A stretch of 64,000 bases of DNA. Origin: Occultella glacieicola. GTDB lineage: Bacteria; Actinomycetota; Actinomycetes; Actinomycetales; Beutenbergiaceae. Shown piece by piece: positions 35,556 through 43,862 of this stretch. A program made the position numbers and the translations under genes. Each line of letters starts with the position of its first letter. Within the stretch, counting starts at the first letter, position 1. Location: contig NZ_SMNA01000005.1 of NCBI RefSeq assembly GCF_004353825.1, forward strand, positions 453,487 to 517,486, written 5' to 3'. The notes below the pieces were generated by a model, which did not search any database, was not told the DNA's origin, and saw only the letters and a program-made list of their open reading frames with translations.

Positions 35556-37058
35556 TCAGTCGGCGCCGAAGTCCAGACCCGCGTCGGCGACGGCGTTCAT
35601 GGTCCAGACCCCGCCCTCGGTGTCGAACAGCCGCCACGCCGGGACGAGCACCACGGCGCCGTCGTCGGAGTACACCGACATCAGGACGAGTTCCGACCCG
35701 TTGATCGTGACCTGACGGACCGGCCAGTCGATCGGGGCGCCCACCTCGGCGGGCGCCGGCGCCTCGGTCGGTGGCGCGGCATCGACCGGCGCGTCGGCCG
35801 GGCCGGCGGGCGCCTCGACTGCTTCCGGTGCCGACTCCTGTGCCGACTCCTGAGCTGGATCCTGGGCTGTGCCCGGGGCCGTCTCCTCGGCCGCCGTGCC
35901 GGGGGCGGGCTCACCGGCACCGGAGTCCTCCACGGGTCCCGCCGGAGCCTCCGCGACCGCGGAGCCGGCCGCGCTGAACGGCATGATCCCGCCACCGCCG
36001 GCGCCGAACCGTGGGTCGGTGAGCCGCTGCACCGCTTCCGCGGGCGAGACCACCTCGTAGGAACCGAGGGAGAAGACCTCGGCCATCGACCCCCATGCCG
36101 AGGCGATCCCCTCGGTGGTGACGGTGAACTGCCAGCCGATCACGCCCTCGACCGTGCCCGCGCCGATGTTCGGGGTCGCGAGCACGTTCGTCGCGTGCTC
36201 ACCCGGCTCGGTGATGCTCCAGTTGTAATCCCCGACGTCGCCGCCGGCCGCGGTCACGACCGCCTGGGCGGCGGCGATCGCCTCGTCCTCGCCGGCGGCC
36301 ACCTGTTCACCCTCGCACTCGGCCGCGGCGGTGTCACCGCCGCCGGTGTCCGGCTCGATCTGCTCGATGGCGGCGCACCGCCACGGGTCCAGAGACGGGT
36401 TCGTATAGCTCGTCGAGGCCGTCCCGTCGACGTACACGGACAGCACCGGGCCGCCGCCGTCCCAGGAACCGACCGTCCAGGCGCCGTCGGCGAGCACCGG
36501 TTCGCCCTCGAGACCGAGGGCCTGCGCCACCTGCGCGACCCGCTCTGCGGTCAGCGCCGCGCCCGCGTCCAGCCCGTACGCCTCCGCCGCCGAACCCTGC
36601 GTGGAGAGCCCGTCCGCGGTGAACTCCGTCCGGCCGTAGCCGGCGAGCATGGTGTCCGCCACCCTCCCGAGCGCTTCCTGCTCCACCGCCCCCCCGGCAG
36701 CGTCCTCGGAACCGTCGCTCGCGACGACGCTGCCGCCGTCGGGCTCCGTGCCGCTCGCGGCACCGATCGCGTACCCGCCGCCACCGAACACCGCGAGCGC
36801 GGCGACCGACGCGGCCACCAGCAGACCGCGGCGGCCCCGCCCGACGGCTGCGCGCCGGTTCCGCTTGGCGAGCAGCTCGTCGTCGTGCTCGGTGTTCTCG
36901 CGCTCGCGCCGCCCGGGGCCGTCCTCCTCGAGGTCGCCGACCCGAGCGGTCACGGCACTGCGCAGCATGTCCAGGTCCGGGGTGGAGCCGGCGGCCGGGT
37001 CGGCGGCGCGCAGGCGTCGGAACGCCTCGTCGGTGCCGGTGGGATCGTCGCTGCTCAT
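35556..37058 (-). CDS. Single-pass membrane protein, probable partner of the adjacent sigma factor
   Basis: Encodes 500 aa. The cytoplasmic N-terminus of about 75 residues is acidic then basic (SSDDPTGTDEAFRRLRAADPAA; LAKRNRRAAVGRGRR). One transmembrane helix lies at about 78-100. The extracytoplasmic part of about 400 residues includes a Pro/Ala/Glu-rich stretch (about 370-450). It begins 163 bp after the sigma-factor stop on the same strand. This order and topology are those of membrane anti-sigma factors or associated sensors. However, the zinc anti-sigma HxxxCxxC motif is absent and no family is recognised, so the anti-sigma role is inference. Confidence 0.75.
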   Translation of the reverse strand: MSSDDPTGTDEAFRRLRAADPAAGSTPDLDMLRSAVTARVGDLEEDGPGRRERENTEHDDELLAKRNRRAAVGRGRRGLLVAASVAALAVFGGGGYAIGAASGTEPDGGSVVASDGSEDAAGGAVEQEALGRVADTMLAGYGRTEFTADGLSTQGSAAEAYGLDAGAALTAERVAQVAQALGLEGEPVLADGAWTVGSWDGGGPVLSVYVDGTASTSYTNPSLDPWRCAAIEQIEPDTGGGDTAAAECEGEQVAAGEDEAIAAAQAVVTAAGGDVGDYNWSITEPGEHATNVLATPNIGAGTVEGVIGWQFTVTTEGIASAWGSMAEVFSLGSYEVVSPAEAVQRLTDPRFGAGGGGIMPFSAAGSAVAEAPAGPVEDSGAGEPAPGTAAEETAPGTAQDPAQESAQESAPEAVEAPAGPADAPVDAAPPTEAPAPAEVGAPIDWPVRQVTINGSELVLMSVYSDDGAVVLVPAWRLFDTEGGVWTMNAVADAGLDFGAD

Positions 37059-37221
37059 CAGATGTCCTCTCGCCGAGGGGCTTCGGGAGCCGCGACCGTC
37101 CTCGCCGGCCCGATCCGTGGCGGATCGTGTGGTCGCCCTCGCCTTCGCCCTCTGCCCTGCCTGTGTGCCGTCGACGGCGGGTGTTGCGTCGGCGCCCGGC
37201 GCGCGGTGGGTGACCCGGACC

Positions 37222-37755
37222 TCACGCGGTCACGCGCTCGTCCCAGGCCGAGCGCAGCCGCGCCCGGGCCCGGGACAACGCGGCGGCCGCCCCACCGCGG
37301 CCGATGCCGAGCGCCGCGGCCAGTTCCTCGCCGTCGAGGCCCTCCCAGGCGTGCAGCATCAGGACGTGCCGGTCCCGGTCGCTCAGCGCGGCGAGCGCAT
37401 CACTCACCTGGGCGTCCGCGAGGACGAGATCTGCGGGATCGGCGGCGTACTCGCCGTCGGCGTCGTCGGGCAGCGACTCGACCGGGACCGGCCGGCCCTT
37501 GCGCCGGTGGTTGGCGAGCACGAACCCGGCCGTCCGGTACAGCCACGGCAGTTCGTGGCCCTCGGGGAGATCCGCGCGCCGACGCCATGCGGTCGCGAGG
37601 ACGTCGGCCGTCAGGTCCTCGACGTCGTCACGGGGCGCACGGCGTAGGAAGTACCGGTGCACGGCGCCGGCGTGGGCGGTGAACAAGTCCTCGAACCAGG
37701 CTCGGTCACGGCCGGCGGGATCAGCCGCGGGCACGGGGCCGTCGTGGTCCGTCAT
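37222..37755 (-). CDS. Sigma-70 family RNA polymerase sigma factor (ECF-type)
   Basis: Encodes 177 aa from the ATG at 37755 with GGGAG upstream. Region 2 is residues about 18-85 (WFEDLFTAHAGAVHRYFLRR; DDVEDLTADVLATAWRRR; PWLYRTAGFVLANHRR). Region 4 is about 110-165 (ALAALSDRDRHVLMLHAWEGL; AAALGIGRGGAAAALSRARARLR). There is no region 1.1 or 3, as in extracytoplasmic-function factors. It precedes the membrane protein gene at 35556-37058, its likely antagonist or sensor. Confidence 0.92.
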   Translation of the reverse strand: MTDHDGPVPAADPAGRDRAWFEDLFTAHAGAVHRYFLRRAPRDDVEDLTADVLATAWRRRADLPEGHELPWLYRTAGFVLANHRRKGRPVPVESLPDDADGEYAADPADLVLADAQVSDALAALSDRDRHVLMLHAWEGLDGEELAAALGIGRGGAAAALSRARARLRSAWDERVTA

Positions 37756-37868
37756 CGTCACTCCCGGATCTGCTGGGGGCACGGGCGGAATGCCACGGTG
37801 CTCTCAAGATGCCTATGTCCCCATCACCGCGATCGTTGCACACGATCACACAGCCGACGTCGGTTCCG

Positions 37869-38819
37869 TCAGCTGGGTAGGTGGGCGCGGACGCGGGCGA
37901 GCAGGTCGGCGAAGGCGGCGTCGTCGAGCAGGAACGAGGCGTCCGCGAGAACGCCGAGCAGGGCGGTCGGTGCGTCGGGGTTAGTCGCGGCATACAGCAT
38001 CCGCCACAGGACGATCTCGTTGCCGGCACCGAGGAACGCCCGCCGGGCAGCGAGATCGGCGCTGGCGTCGAGTGCCCGGTTCGCCAGCGTCGAGACCACC
38101 TCGGCGCGCTGTCCGGCACCGGCCGCGGCAGCCACCTGGCCCGCGGACTGCCAGGTCAGTTCGCGGACCAGTCCCGCGTCCGCCGCAACCGCTGCGGCGG
38201 TGAGCGTGGCCACGTCCTGGTGCCAGGTGTGCCGGTTCCCGTACTGCTCGGGCAGCGGCGGCACCAGCAGGTACGCGCAGGGCTGGGTCCGGAGGTGCTG
38301 CCACAGTTGCTGCGTCAGGGACAACCCGACGAGTTCGGCCTGCGCCCGCAGGCCCCACGCGACGGCGCCGAGCGCCTCCACGCCGGAACCCGGCAACCCG
38401 AGCGGCGCGACCAACTCGCGGAACCGGTCCGCACCGTGTGGCTGAGTGTCATTGATCCCGCCGATCACGGCACCGTTCTCGGCGATCTCCACGTCGGTGA
38501 GCAGGTTGACGTTCCAGTAGACGGAGACGGCCAGCCCGCCCGGGGAGGCCCGCCGGAGCACCACGGGGTTCGTGCCGACCCACCCGTTGGGTTCGACCAC
38601 CAGCACCCGACCGGCCACGGCCGCGACCACGGCCCACGGCAGCGGCAGGTCCCCGCCCGAGGCCTCCTGCATCCGGGTGCCCGGCGGCACCGGGGTGCCC
38701 ATCGCCCCGAAGGCCTTGAGCACGGCGCCGCCGTCCACGCCGCGCAGCACCGTGATCGTGGCGCCGTCGGCCAGGTCGCTGCTCTCCATCCAGCCCAACG
38801 GACCCACGGTGGTGGCCAT
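37869..38819 (-). CDS. DUF6461-like protein
   Basis: Encodes 316 aa. The N-terminal 110 residues contain ATITVLRGVDGGAVLKAFGA, RVLVVEPNGWVGTNPVVLRR and AVSVYWNVNLLT. These resemble the DUF6461 pattern seen in many actinobacterial proteins of unknown function. The C-terminal half is Ala-rich and helical and ends LLARVRAHLPS; it carries repeated ALDASADLAARRAF-like helices. There is no signal peptide or catalytic motif. The neighbours (sigma factor, DUF4242) give no clear role. Confidence 0.75.
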   Translation of the reverse strand: MATTVGPLGWMESSDLADGATITVLRGVDGGAVLKAFGAMGTPVPPGTRMQEASGGDLPLPWAVVAAVAGRVLVVEPNGWVGTNPVVLRRASPGGLAVSVYWNVNLLTDVEIAENGAVIGGINDTQPHGADRFRELVAPLGLPGSGVEALGAVAWGLRAQAELVGLSLTQQLWQHLRTQPCAYLLVPPLPEQYGNRHTWHQDVATLTAAAVAADAGLVRELTWQSAGQVAAAAGAGQRAEVVSTLANRALDASADLAARRAFLGAGNEIVLWRMLYAATNPDAPTALLGVLADASFLLDDAAFADLLARVRAHLPS

Positions 38820-38962
38820 CTCGCTCCTTCACGTCGATGCGGCCATGGTGTCATGCAGCGCCGCCCGGCGAGATGGGGGATTTCCCTCATGACGCCACGG
38901 CGCGCACCGACCAGGGTGGACCCACCAGACCCGCCGGGTCACCGGACACCCGAGGAGAGGCC

Positions 38963-39232
38963 ATGCCGACGTTCCTGATCCGCCGCGCCGTTCCGAGCGC
39001 GGGGGAACTCACTCCGCAGCAGCTCCGCGCGCTGTCGACGGCATCGAACGCCGCCGCACGCGCGCACGTCGGCGCATCCGCCCGCTGGGAGCGGACCTTC
39101 GTGGCCGGCGACCACCTGGTCTGCCTCTATCGCGCCGCCAGCGAGGCGCACGTTCGCGAACATGCCCGGCTCAGTGGGTACGTCGCCGAGGAACTCCGCC
39201 ACCTGTTCGGACGACCCACCCACCTGTCCTGA
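38963..39232 (+). CDS. DUF4242-like small protein
   Basis: Encodes 89 aa. ATG at 38963 is preceded by GAGGAGAGG. The pattern MPTFLIRRAVPSAGELTPQQLRA..SNAA and WERTFVAGDHLVCLYRAASEAHVREHARLSG matches DUF4242 (SCO4226-type nickel-binding ferredoxin-like fold). Function is unknown; the known structure binds nickel. It sits 59 bp before the arsR-type gene but probably belongs to a separate transcript, given the promoter between them. Confidence 0.75.
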   Translation: MPTFLIRRAVPSAGELTPQQLRALSTASNAAARAHVGASARWERTFVAGDHLVCLYRAASEAHVREHARLSGYVAEELRHLFGRPTHLS

Positions 39233-39255
39233 AACGGGGATGGCCCCGATCGCTC

Positions 39256-39284
39256 TTGACAGATCGGTAACCGTTAGGTTACCA
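39256..39284 (+). promoter_or_regulatory. arsR promoter with overlapping operator palindrome
   Basis: A perfect -35 box TTGACA lies at 39256-39261. The inverted repeat GGTAACC-gtta-GGTTACC (39266-39272 and 39277-39283) fills the spacer and overlaps a weak -10 TTACCA at 39279-39284. The ATG of the regulator follows 7 nt later with no Shine-Dalgarno, so the mRNA may be leaderless and the palindrome is the likely autorepression site. Confidence 0.6.
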
Positions 39285-39291
39285 ATGTGAC

Positions 39292-39657
39292 ATGGACGCC
39301 TTCGCCGCCCTCGCGGACCCGGTACGCCGGGACCTCGTGAGCCGGCTCGCCAACGGATCGGCGCGTGTCGTGGATCTCGCGGGCGAACACGCCATCAGCC
39401 GACCGGCGATCAGCCGCCATCTGCGGGTGCTCGGCGAGGCCGGCCTGGTGGCCGCGGACGACGTCGGGCGCGAGCGGCACTACCGGCTCGAGCGCACCGG
39501 GCTGGCCCCGGTGGCCGACTACCTCGCGGCGCTCGAACCCCAGCCGCGCTTCGACGACTCCGTCCTCGACGGTCTCGACCTCGAGGTCCGACGCGCCGTC
39601 CGGGACCGGACCGGCACCGACGCCATCATCCACACCACGACCGAGGAGACCGCATGA
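39292..39657 (+). CDS. ArsR-family winged-helix regulator
   Basis: Encodes 121 aa. The winged helix has DAFAALADPVRRDLVSRLANGSARVVDLA followed by HAISRPAISRHLRVLGEAGLV (recognition helix) and a wing ending GRERHYRLE (sequences in part). No metal-binding cysteines are present, so this is the class that travels with an SRPBCC/AHSA1 gene rather than an arsenic sensor. It overlaps the SRPBCC gene by ATGA and probably represses both through the palindrome at 39266-39283. Confidence 0.9.
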   Translation: MDAFAALADPVRRDLVSRLANGSARVVDLAGEHAISRPAISRHLRVLGEAGLVAADDVGRERHYRLERTGLAPVADYLAALEPQPRFDDSVLDGLDLEVRRAVRDRTGTDAIIHTTTEETA

Positions 39658-40175
39658 GTACCACCGACACCCCCCGCGCCACAGGGCGACACCAGGAACG
39701 GGACGGGGTCGCCTACCTCGTCTTCGAGCGCACGTTCCGGGCGCCGATCGCCGACGTCTGGGCGGCCGCGACCGAGTCCGACCGGCTGGTGCGCTGGATC
39801 GGCCACTGGGCCGGAGACCCGTCCAGCGGCTCGGTGTCCTTCTGGATGACCGCCGAGGCCGCAGACGCACCGGAGGAGACGATCTACATCGACGTCTGCG
39901 ACGCGCCTCAACGCCTGGTGATGCGGTCGGCGCGTCCCGACGACAGCGCCGTCGAGTGGACCTGGCAGATCGACCTCGCCGAGACCGACGGCGTCACCAC
40001 GCTGACATTCGCCCAGGAGGTCGGGGATGCCACCCTCGCGGAGGGCGTGGGCCCGGGGTGGGACTACTACCTCGACCGGATGGTCGCGGCGGAGACCGGC
40101 GCCGATCCCGGTACGGTCGACTTCGACGCGTACTACCCGGCCCTCACCGAGCACTACCGCAACGAGTTGGCCTGA
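39654..40175 (+). CDS. SRPBCC (AHSA1-like) domain protein
   Basis: Encodes 173 aa. The helix-grip fold is suggested by YLVFERTFRAPIADVWAAATESDRLVRWIGHWAGDP at the start (in part) and WTWQIDLAETDGVTTLTFAQEV in the middle, with a long C-terminal helix. The fold binds hydrophobic ligands. The exact ligand is unknown, but the ArsR-SRPBCC pair is a common regulatory cassette. The ATG overlaps the arsR stop. Confidence 0.85.
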   Translation: MSTTDTPRATGRHQERDGVAYLVFERTFRAPIADVWAAATESDRLVRWIGHWAGDPSSGSVSFWMTAEAADAPEETIYIDVCDAPQRLVMRSARPDDSAVEWTWQIDLAETDGVTTLTFAQEVGDATLAEGVGPGWDYYLDRMVAAETGADPGTVDFDAYYPALTEHYRNELA

Positions 40176-40184
40176 CCGGCACCC

Positions 40185-40508
40185 TCACGTCCCCGGAGCG
40201 TTCGCGGCCCACCGGTGCGCGGCGTAGTCGACACCCACCGCCAGCCGGTAGACGCCCACAAGCGTCGCGACCAGACCCACCCCCGCGACGATGAGACCGA
40301 CGGTCAGCCAGACCCGGCCGGGGTCGTTCTGCGCGGCACCGGTGAGTTCCCAGACCAGGCTGAGGTACCGGGCGTGGTCCACCGCCAGCCAGCCGCCCAC
40401 CAGCAGCGCCACGCCGAAGGTGAGCACGACGGCGGAACCCACCGGCGACGGATCCGGCACCCGCAACCCGCCGCTCCCCTGCGTGCCCGACTCCCCCGCA
40501 TCGCTCAT
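40185..40508 (-). CDS. Small membrane protein, two helices
   Basis: Encodes 107 aa from the ATG at 40508. Two hydrophobic segments lie near residues 25-44 (VGSAVVLTFGVALLVGGWLAV) and 66-87 (VWLTVGLIVAGVGLVATLVGV). The N-terminus is short, polar and Gly/Ser/Pro-rich. No family is recognised. It is convergent with the SRPBCC gene (9-bp gap) and lies 75 bp beyond the end of the sugar-transport operon on the opposite side. Confidence 0.65.
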   Translation of the reverse strand: MSDAGESGTQGSGGLRVPDPSPVGSAVVLTFGVALLVGGWLAVDHARYLSLVWELTGAAQNDPGRVWLTVGLIVAGVGLVATLVGVYRLAVGVDYAAHRWAANAPGT

Positions 40509-40583
40509 GCGGGCCATCAAACCACGCCGCGGCGACGGGCTCGGACCTGCCGGCCGCCTCGCGCGGACGCTCCCTCGGTCCGG

Positions 40584-41489
40584 TCAGCCCTTGATCCCGG
40601 TGAGCGTCACGCCCTCGACGAAGTAGCGCTGCAGCACGAAGAACAGCAAGACGATCGGGAGGATCACCACGAGCGATGCCGCCATCAGCAGACCCCACTG
40701 TGCGGTATAGGTGCTCTGGAACGTCGCGAGCCCGAGGGCCAGCGTGAAGTTGTCGCTGTCGGTCAGGTACAACAACGGGCCCAGGAAGTCGTTCCAGACC
40801 CCGATGAAGGTGAAGATCGTGACGACCACGATCACGGGTTTCGACAGCGGCATCACGATCCGCGTGAACACCTGCCACGGGTTCGCACCGTCGATGTAGG
40901 CGGCCTCATCCATCTCGTAGGGGATGGTGAGGAAGAACTGCCGGATCAGGAAGATGTTGAAGACACCGCCGCCAGCGCCGGCGAACCACGCCGGCAGCGT
41001 CAGCGGGATGAAGGTGTCCAGGGCACCGAGCGCGGCCCAGCCCACGAACGTCGGGATGAGGGTGACGGCGTACGGCAGCATCACGCCGGTCAAGAGCAAC
41101 CCGAACACCAGGTTGCGACCGCGCCACCGAAGTCGCGCGAAGCTGAAGGCGGTCAGCGAGCAGGTCAGCACCGTCCCGGTGACGACGAGCACCTCGATGA
41201 TCATCGTGTTGAGGAAGTAGCGCACGAACGGCTGCGCGGTCAGCGCGTCGGGAAAGTTCTCCCACGCGACCGGGTTCGGGATCCACTGGGGTGGATTGAT
41301 GAAGATCTGGGCGTCCGTCATCAGGGCGCTGCGGACCAGCCAGACGAATGGCATCAGCATCGCCGCCGCGCCGAACGCGAGGATCAGGAACATCATCGCT
41401 CGCGTCAGGGGCCGCCCACCCGTGACCTGGTCGCCGGTGCGCCGACGTCGGCGTCCGACGCTCAGCACGGATCGCATCGAGGAACTCAT
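40584..41489 (-). CDS. Carbohydrate ABC transporter permease, MalG type
   Basis: Encodes 301 aa, six transmembrane helices. The cytoplasmic EAA loop is seen in MDEAAYIDGANPWQVFTRIVMPLSKPV, where it docks on the ATPase. The start overlaps the stop of the upstream permease (ATGA), with GGGAGG upstream. Together with the other permease and the binding protein it forms a CUT1-family importer, probably for an arabinose-containing oligosaccharide given the GH127 gene. No ATP-binding subunit is encoded nearby. Confidence 0.92.
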   Translation of the reverse strand: MSSSMRSVLSVGRRRRRTGDQVTGGRPLTRAMMFLILAFGAAAMLMPFVWLVRSALMTDAQIFINPPQWIPNPVAWENFPDALTAQPFVRYFLNTMIIEVLVVTGTVLTCSLTAFSFARLRWRGRNLVFGLLLTGVMLPYAVTLIPTFVGWAALGALDTFIPLTLPAWFAGAGGGVFNIFLIRQFFLTIPYEMDEAAYIDGANPWQVFTRIVMPLSKPVIVVVTIFTFIGVWNDFLGPLLYLTDSDNFTLALGLATFQSTYTAQWGLLMAASLVVILPIVLLFFVLQRYFVEGVTLTGIKG

Positions 41490-42442
41490 CGCGCACCTCC
41501 CGCTTCGTAGTAGACCCAGCTCCGGGCGTTGCGGAACAGCAGCGCCGTGATGACGAGCACGATGAGGAACAGCACCCAGGCCAGGGCGCTCGCGTATCCC
41601 ATCTGGCTGTCCGTGAACGCCTGGGTGTACAGGTAGTAGATGTAGAACAGCGTCGCGTTGTTCGGGCCACCGCTCGTCATGATGTAGGCCTGGTTGAACA
41701 CCTGGAACGTGCCGATCACGCCGGTCACCAGGTTGTAGAAGATCACCGGCGTCATGAACGGCAGCGTGACGTGCCGGAACTTCGCCCACGCACCACCGCC
41801 GTCGAGTGCGACTGCCTCATAGAGGTGCCGTGGAACCCCCTGCAGCCCGGCGAGGAAGATCACCATCGCGTTCCCGAAGCCCCACGTGCTCATGATGATG
41901 AGCGAGGGCACCGCCGTGGACTCGGCGTAGATCCAGTTCGACGTCGGCAGTCCCAGCGCCCGCAGCACCGAGTTGAAGAGCCCGGAGTCCGGGTTGAAGA
42001 TCCAGATCCACAGGACCGCGCTGGCGACCGCGGGCACGAGTGTCGGCAGGTAGTAGATCGTGCGCCACATCGACTGCCGCCGCCAGCCGGCGTTGACCAG
42101 CATCGCCACGACGAATCCGACCACCAGGGCGATCGGGACCGCGGCGAGGGTGTAGTAGGTGGTGACCCCGAGCGACTTCCAGAACAGTGGGTCGTCGACC
42201 ATCGCCTGGTAGTTGCCCAGGCCGATGAAGTTCGGCGCCGCTCCTACGGTCCAGTCGGTCAGGCTGAAGATGAAGGACGCCACCATCGGCCCGATCGTGA
42301 AGATCAGGAAGCCGAGGATCGCCGGCATCGCGAACAGGACTCCCCACCGTGCCTCGGCGCGGCCCATCCGACTGCGACGCCGCCCTGCTGGTCGGGGCGG
42401 GGTGGTCGCCTCGGTGACCGGGTCCGCCGTCGCCGTGCTCAT
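41486..42442 (-). CDS. Carbohydrate ABC transporter permease, MalF type
   Basis: Encodes 318 aa with a basic cytoplasmic N-terminus (RPAGRRRSRMGRAEARWG) and six helices. The EAA motif region is YEAVALDGGGAWAKFRHVTLPFMTPV. The ATG at 42442 overlaps the binding-protein stop (ATGA) and the stop overlaps the next permease start, so three transporter genes are translationally coupled. Confidence 0.92.
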   Translation of the reverse strand: MSTATADPVTEATTPPRPAGRRRSRMGRAEARWGVLFAMPAILGFLIFTIGPMVASFIFSLTDWTVGAAPNFIGLGNYQAMVDDPLFWKSLGVTTYYTLAAVPIALVVGFVVAMLVNAGWRRQSMWRTIYYLPTLVPAVASAVLWIWIFNPDSGLFNSVLRALGLPTSNWIYAESTAVPSLIIMSTWGFGNAMVIFLAGLQGVPRHLYEAVALDGGGAWAKFRHVTLPFMTPVIFYNLVTGVIGTFQVFNQAYIMTSGGPNNATLFYIYYLYTQAFTDSQMGYASALAWVLFLIVLVITALLFRNARSWVYYEAGGAR

Positions 42443-43809
42443 ACCCGCGGGTTCGGGTAGAAGCCCTGCAGCATCCCGTCGTTGAGCTGGCCGGCGACCT
42501 CGTCCATCACGGTCTGGACGTCTTCCTCGCCGGTCTGGATGCGTTCCATCGCGGGCGAGATCACCTTGTCGATGTCCTCGTAGTTCTTCATCCTCTCGGC
42601 GAAGTACCGCGTGGAGCTCGAGACCGCGTAGTCCACGACCGCGGTGCGGTACTCCTCGGGGTGCGCGTCGTTGTCGATCCAGACCTTCACGAGGTCGTCG
42701 TCGGTGTAGTACTTCTCCTCGACCGGCATCCACAGCCCTGACGAGAACAGGCTGACCACCGACGGGTCGGACTGGTAGGTGTACAGCTCCAGCGCCTCGT
42801 CGAGATGCTCGGTCTCCGTGGAGATGCCGATCGCGCCACCCATCGACGCCGTCGAGGGTGTTCCGTAACTCGGGAGCACCCCGATGCCGTACTCGAAGTC
42901 GGCCCCGCTGATGTCCAGCAGCGCCCACTGCCCGTCGATCGCCATCCCGAGGCGATCGGAGGCGAGTTGCGCCGCGGTCGACGGCGCATTGTTACCGAGC
43001 TGTGTGGGTGAGGGGGCCACCCGGTGCACGTGCATGAGGTCGACCAGGTTCTGCAGCACCTCCACCGCCTCCGGGCTGTTGAGCAGGGTGGTCGTGCCGG
43101 ACTCGTCGACGACGTCGACGCCGTTGCTCAGCAGCAGCCCGTACCAGGCGGCCGACCACATGTTCGCCAACGTCCCGAACCGGGCCACCTGGGTGGTGTC
43201 GAACCCGTCCTCGTCGGGTCGGCGCCCGCTCTGGTCCACGGTGAGCCGGTACGCCGCCTCGACGAACGCGTCCCAGTTCCAGGCACCGTCGGCCGTGACC
43301 GGCGGCAGTTCGATCCCGGCTTCGGAGAAGGCCTTCTTGTTGGTGAACAGGCACATGATCTCGAGTGCGGCCGGTGTGCCGAAGGTCTGGGTCTCGCTCC
43401 AGTAGTTGTACGCCTCCGGGAGCCGCTCGCCGATGCCCGGATAGTCGTCGAAGTACGGGGCGAGGTCGAGCAACCTGTCCTGTTCGGCCAGCCGGTAGGC
43501 CATCGGGTTGTTGATGTAGGCGACGTCGGGCATCCGGTCGGACGCGATCAGGGCGTTGAGCTTGGTGTCGTAGTCGTCCGGCGTGTACAGCGGCTCGACC
43601 GTCAGGTCGACGTCCTCGGGCAGCGTGGTCTGGAAGCTGGAGAGCATGCCCTCGACCGCCTCCTGTTCCGCGGTCGACCCCCAGAACATGTACTGCATCT
43701 TGGGGCCGCCTGAGCTGCAGGCGACGAGGGAGCCGCCGACGGCGGTTCCCAGCGCGGCGACGCCGCCGAGACGGAGCACGTCTCGGCGGTTGAGGAAGAT
43801 CGGCTTCAT
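42439..43809 (-). CDS. Extracellular sugar-binding lipoprotein of ABC transporter
   Basis: Encodes 456 aa. The N-terminus has twin arginines followed by a hydrophobic stretch and the lipobox LVAC (NRRDVLRLGG...SLVACSSGG), so it may be exported folded by Tat and then lipid-anchored. The remainder is a family 1 (CUT1) solute-binding fold, with the N-terminal motif MQYMFWGSTAEQEAVEGML and PDVAYINNPMAYRLAEQDRLLDLAPY in part. The ATG at 43809 is 53 bp after the Gfo/Idh/MocA stop. The substrate is inferred from the cluster as an arabinofuranoside or related glycan fragment. Confidence 0.92.
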   Translation of the reverse strand: MKPIFLNRRDVLRLGGVAALGTAVGGSLVACSSGGPKMQYMFWGSTAEQEAVEGMLSSFQTTLPEDVDLTVEPLYTPDDYDTKLNALIASDRMPDVAYINNPMAYRLAEQDRLLDLAPYFDDYPGIGERLPEAYNYWSETQTFGTPAALEIMCLFTNKKAFSEAGIELPPVTADGAWNWDAFVEAAYRLTVDQSGRRPDEDGFDTTQVARFGTLANMWSAAWYGLLLSNGVDVVDESGTTTLLNSPEAVEVLQNLVDLMHVHRVAPSPTQLGNNAPSTAAQLASDRLGMAIDGQWALLDISGADFEYGIGVLPSYGTPSTASMGGAIGISTETEHLDEALELYTYQSDPSVVSLFSSGLWMPVEEKYYTDDDLVKVWIDNDAHPEEYRTAVVDYAVSSSTRYFAERMKNYEDIDKVISPAMERIQTGEEDVQTVMDEVAGQLNDGMLQGFYPNPRV

Positions 43810-43862
43810 TGTCGGGCTCCTTGCGGGTGGGTGTGCGAGGGGTGGGATCTTCCTGACGAGCG

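Noticed and set aside
38837..38962. Upstream extension of the DUF4242-like gene
   Set aside because: The in-frame ATG at 38963 has the strong GAGGAGAGG site and the family start; the extension is unconserved-looking Arg/Pro-rich sequence.
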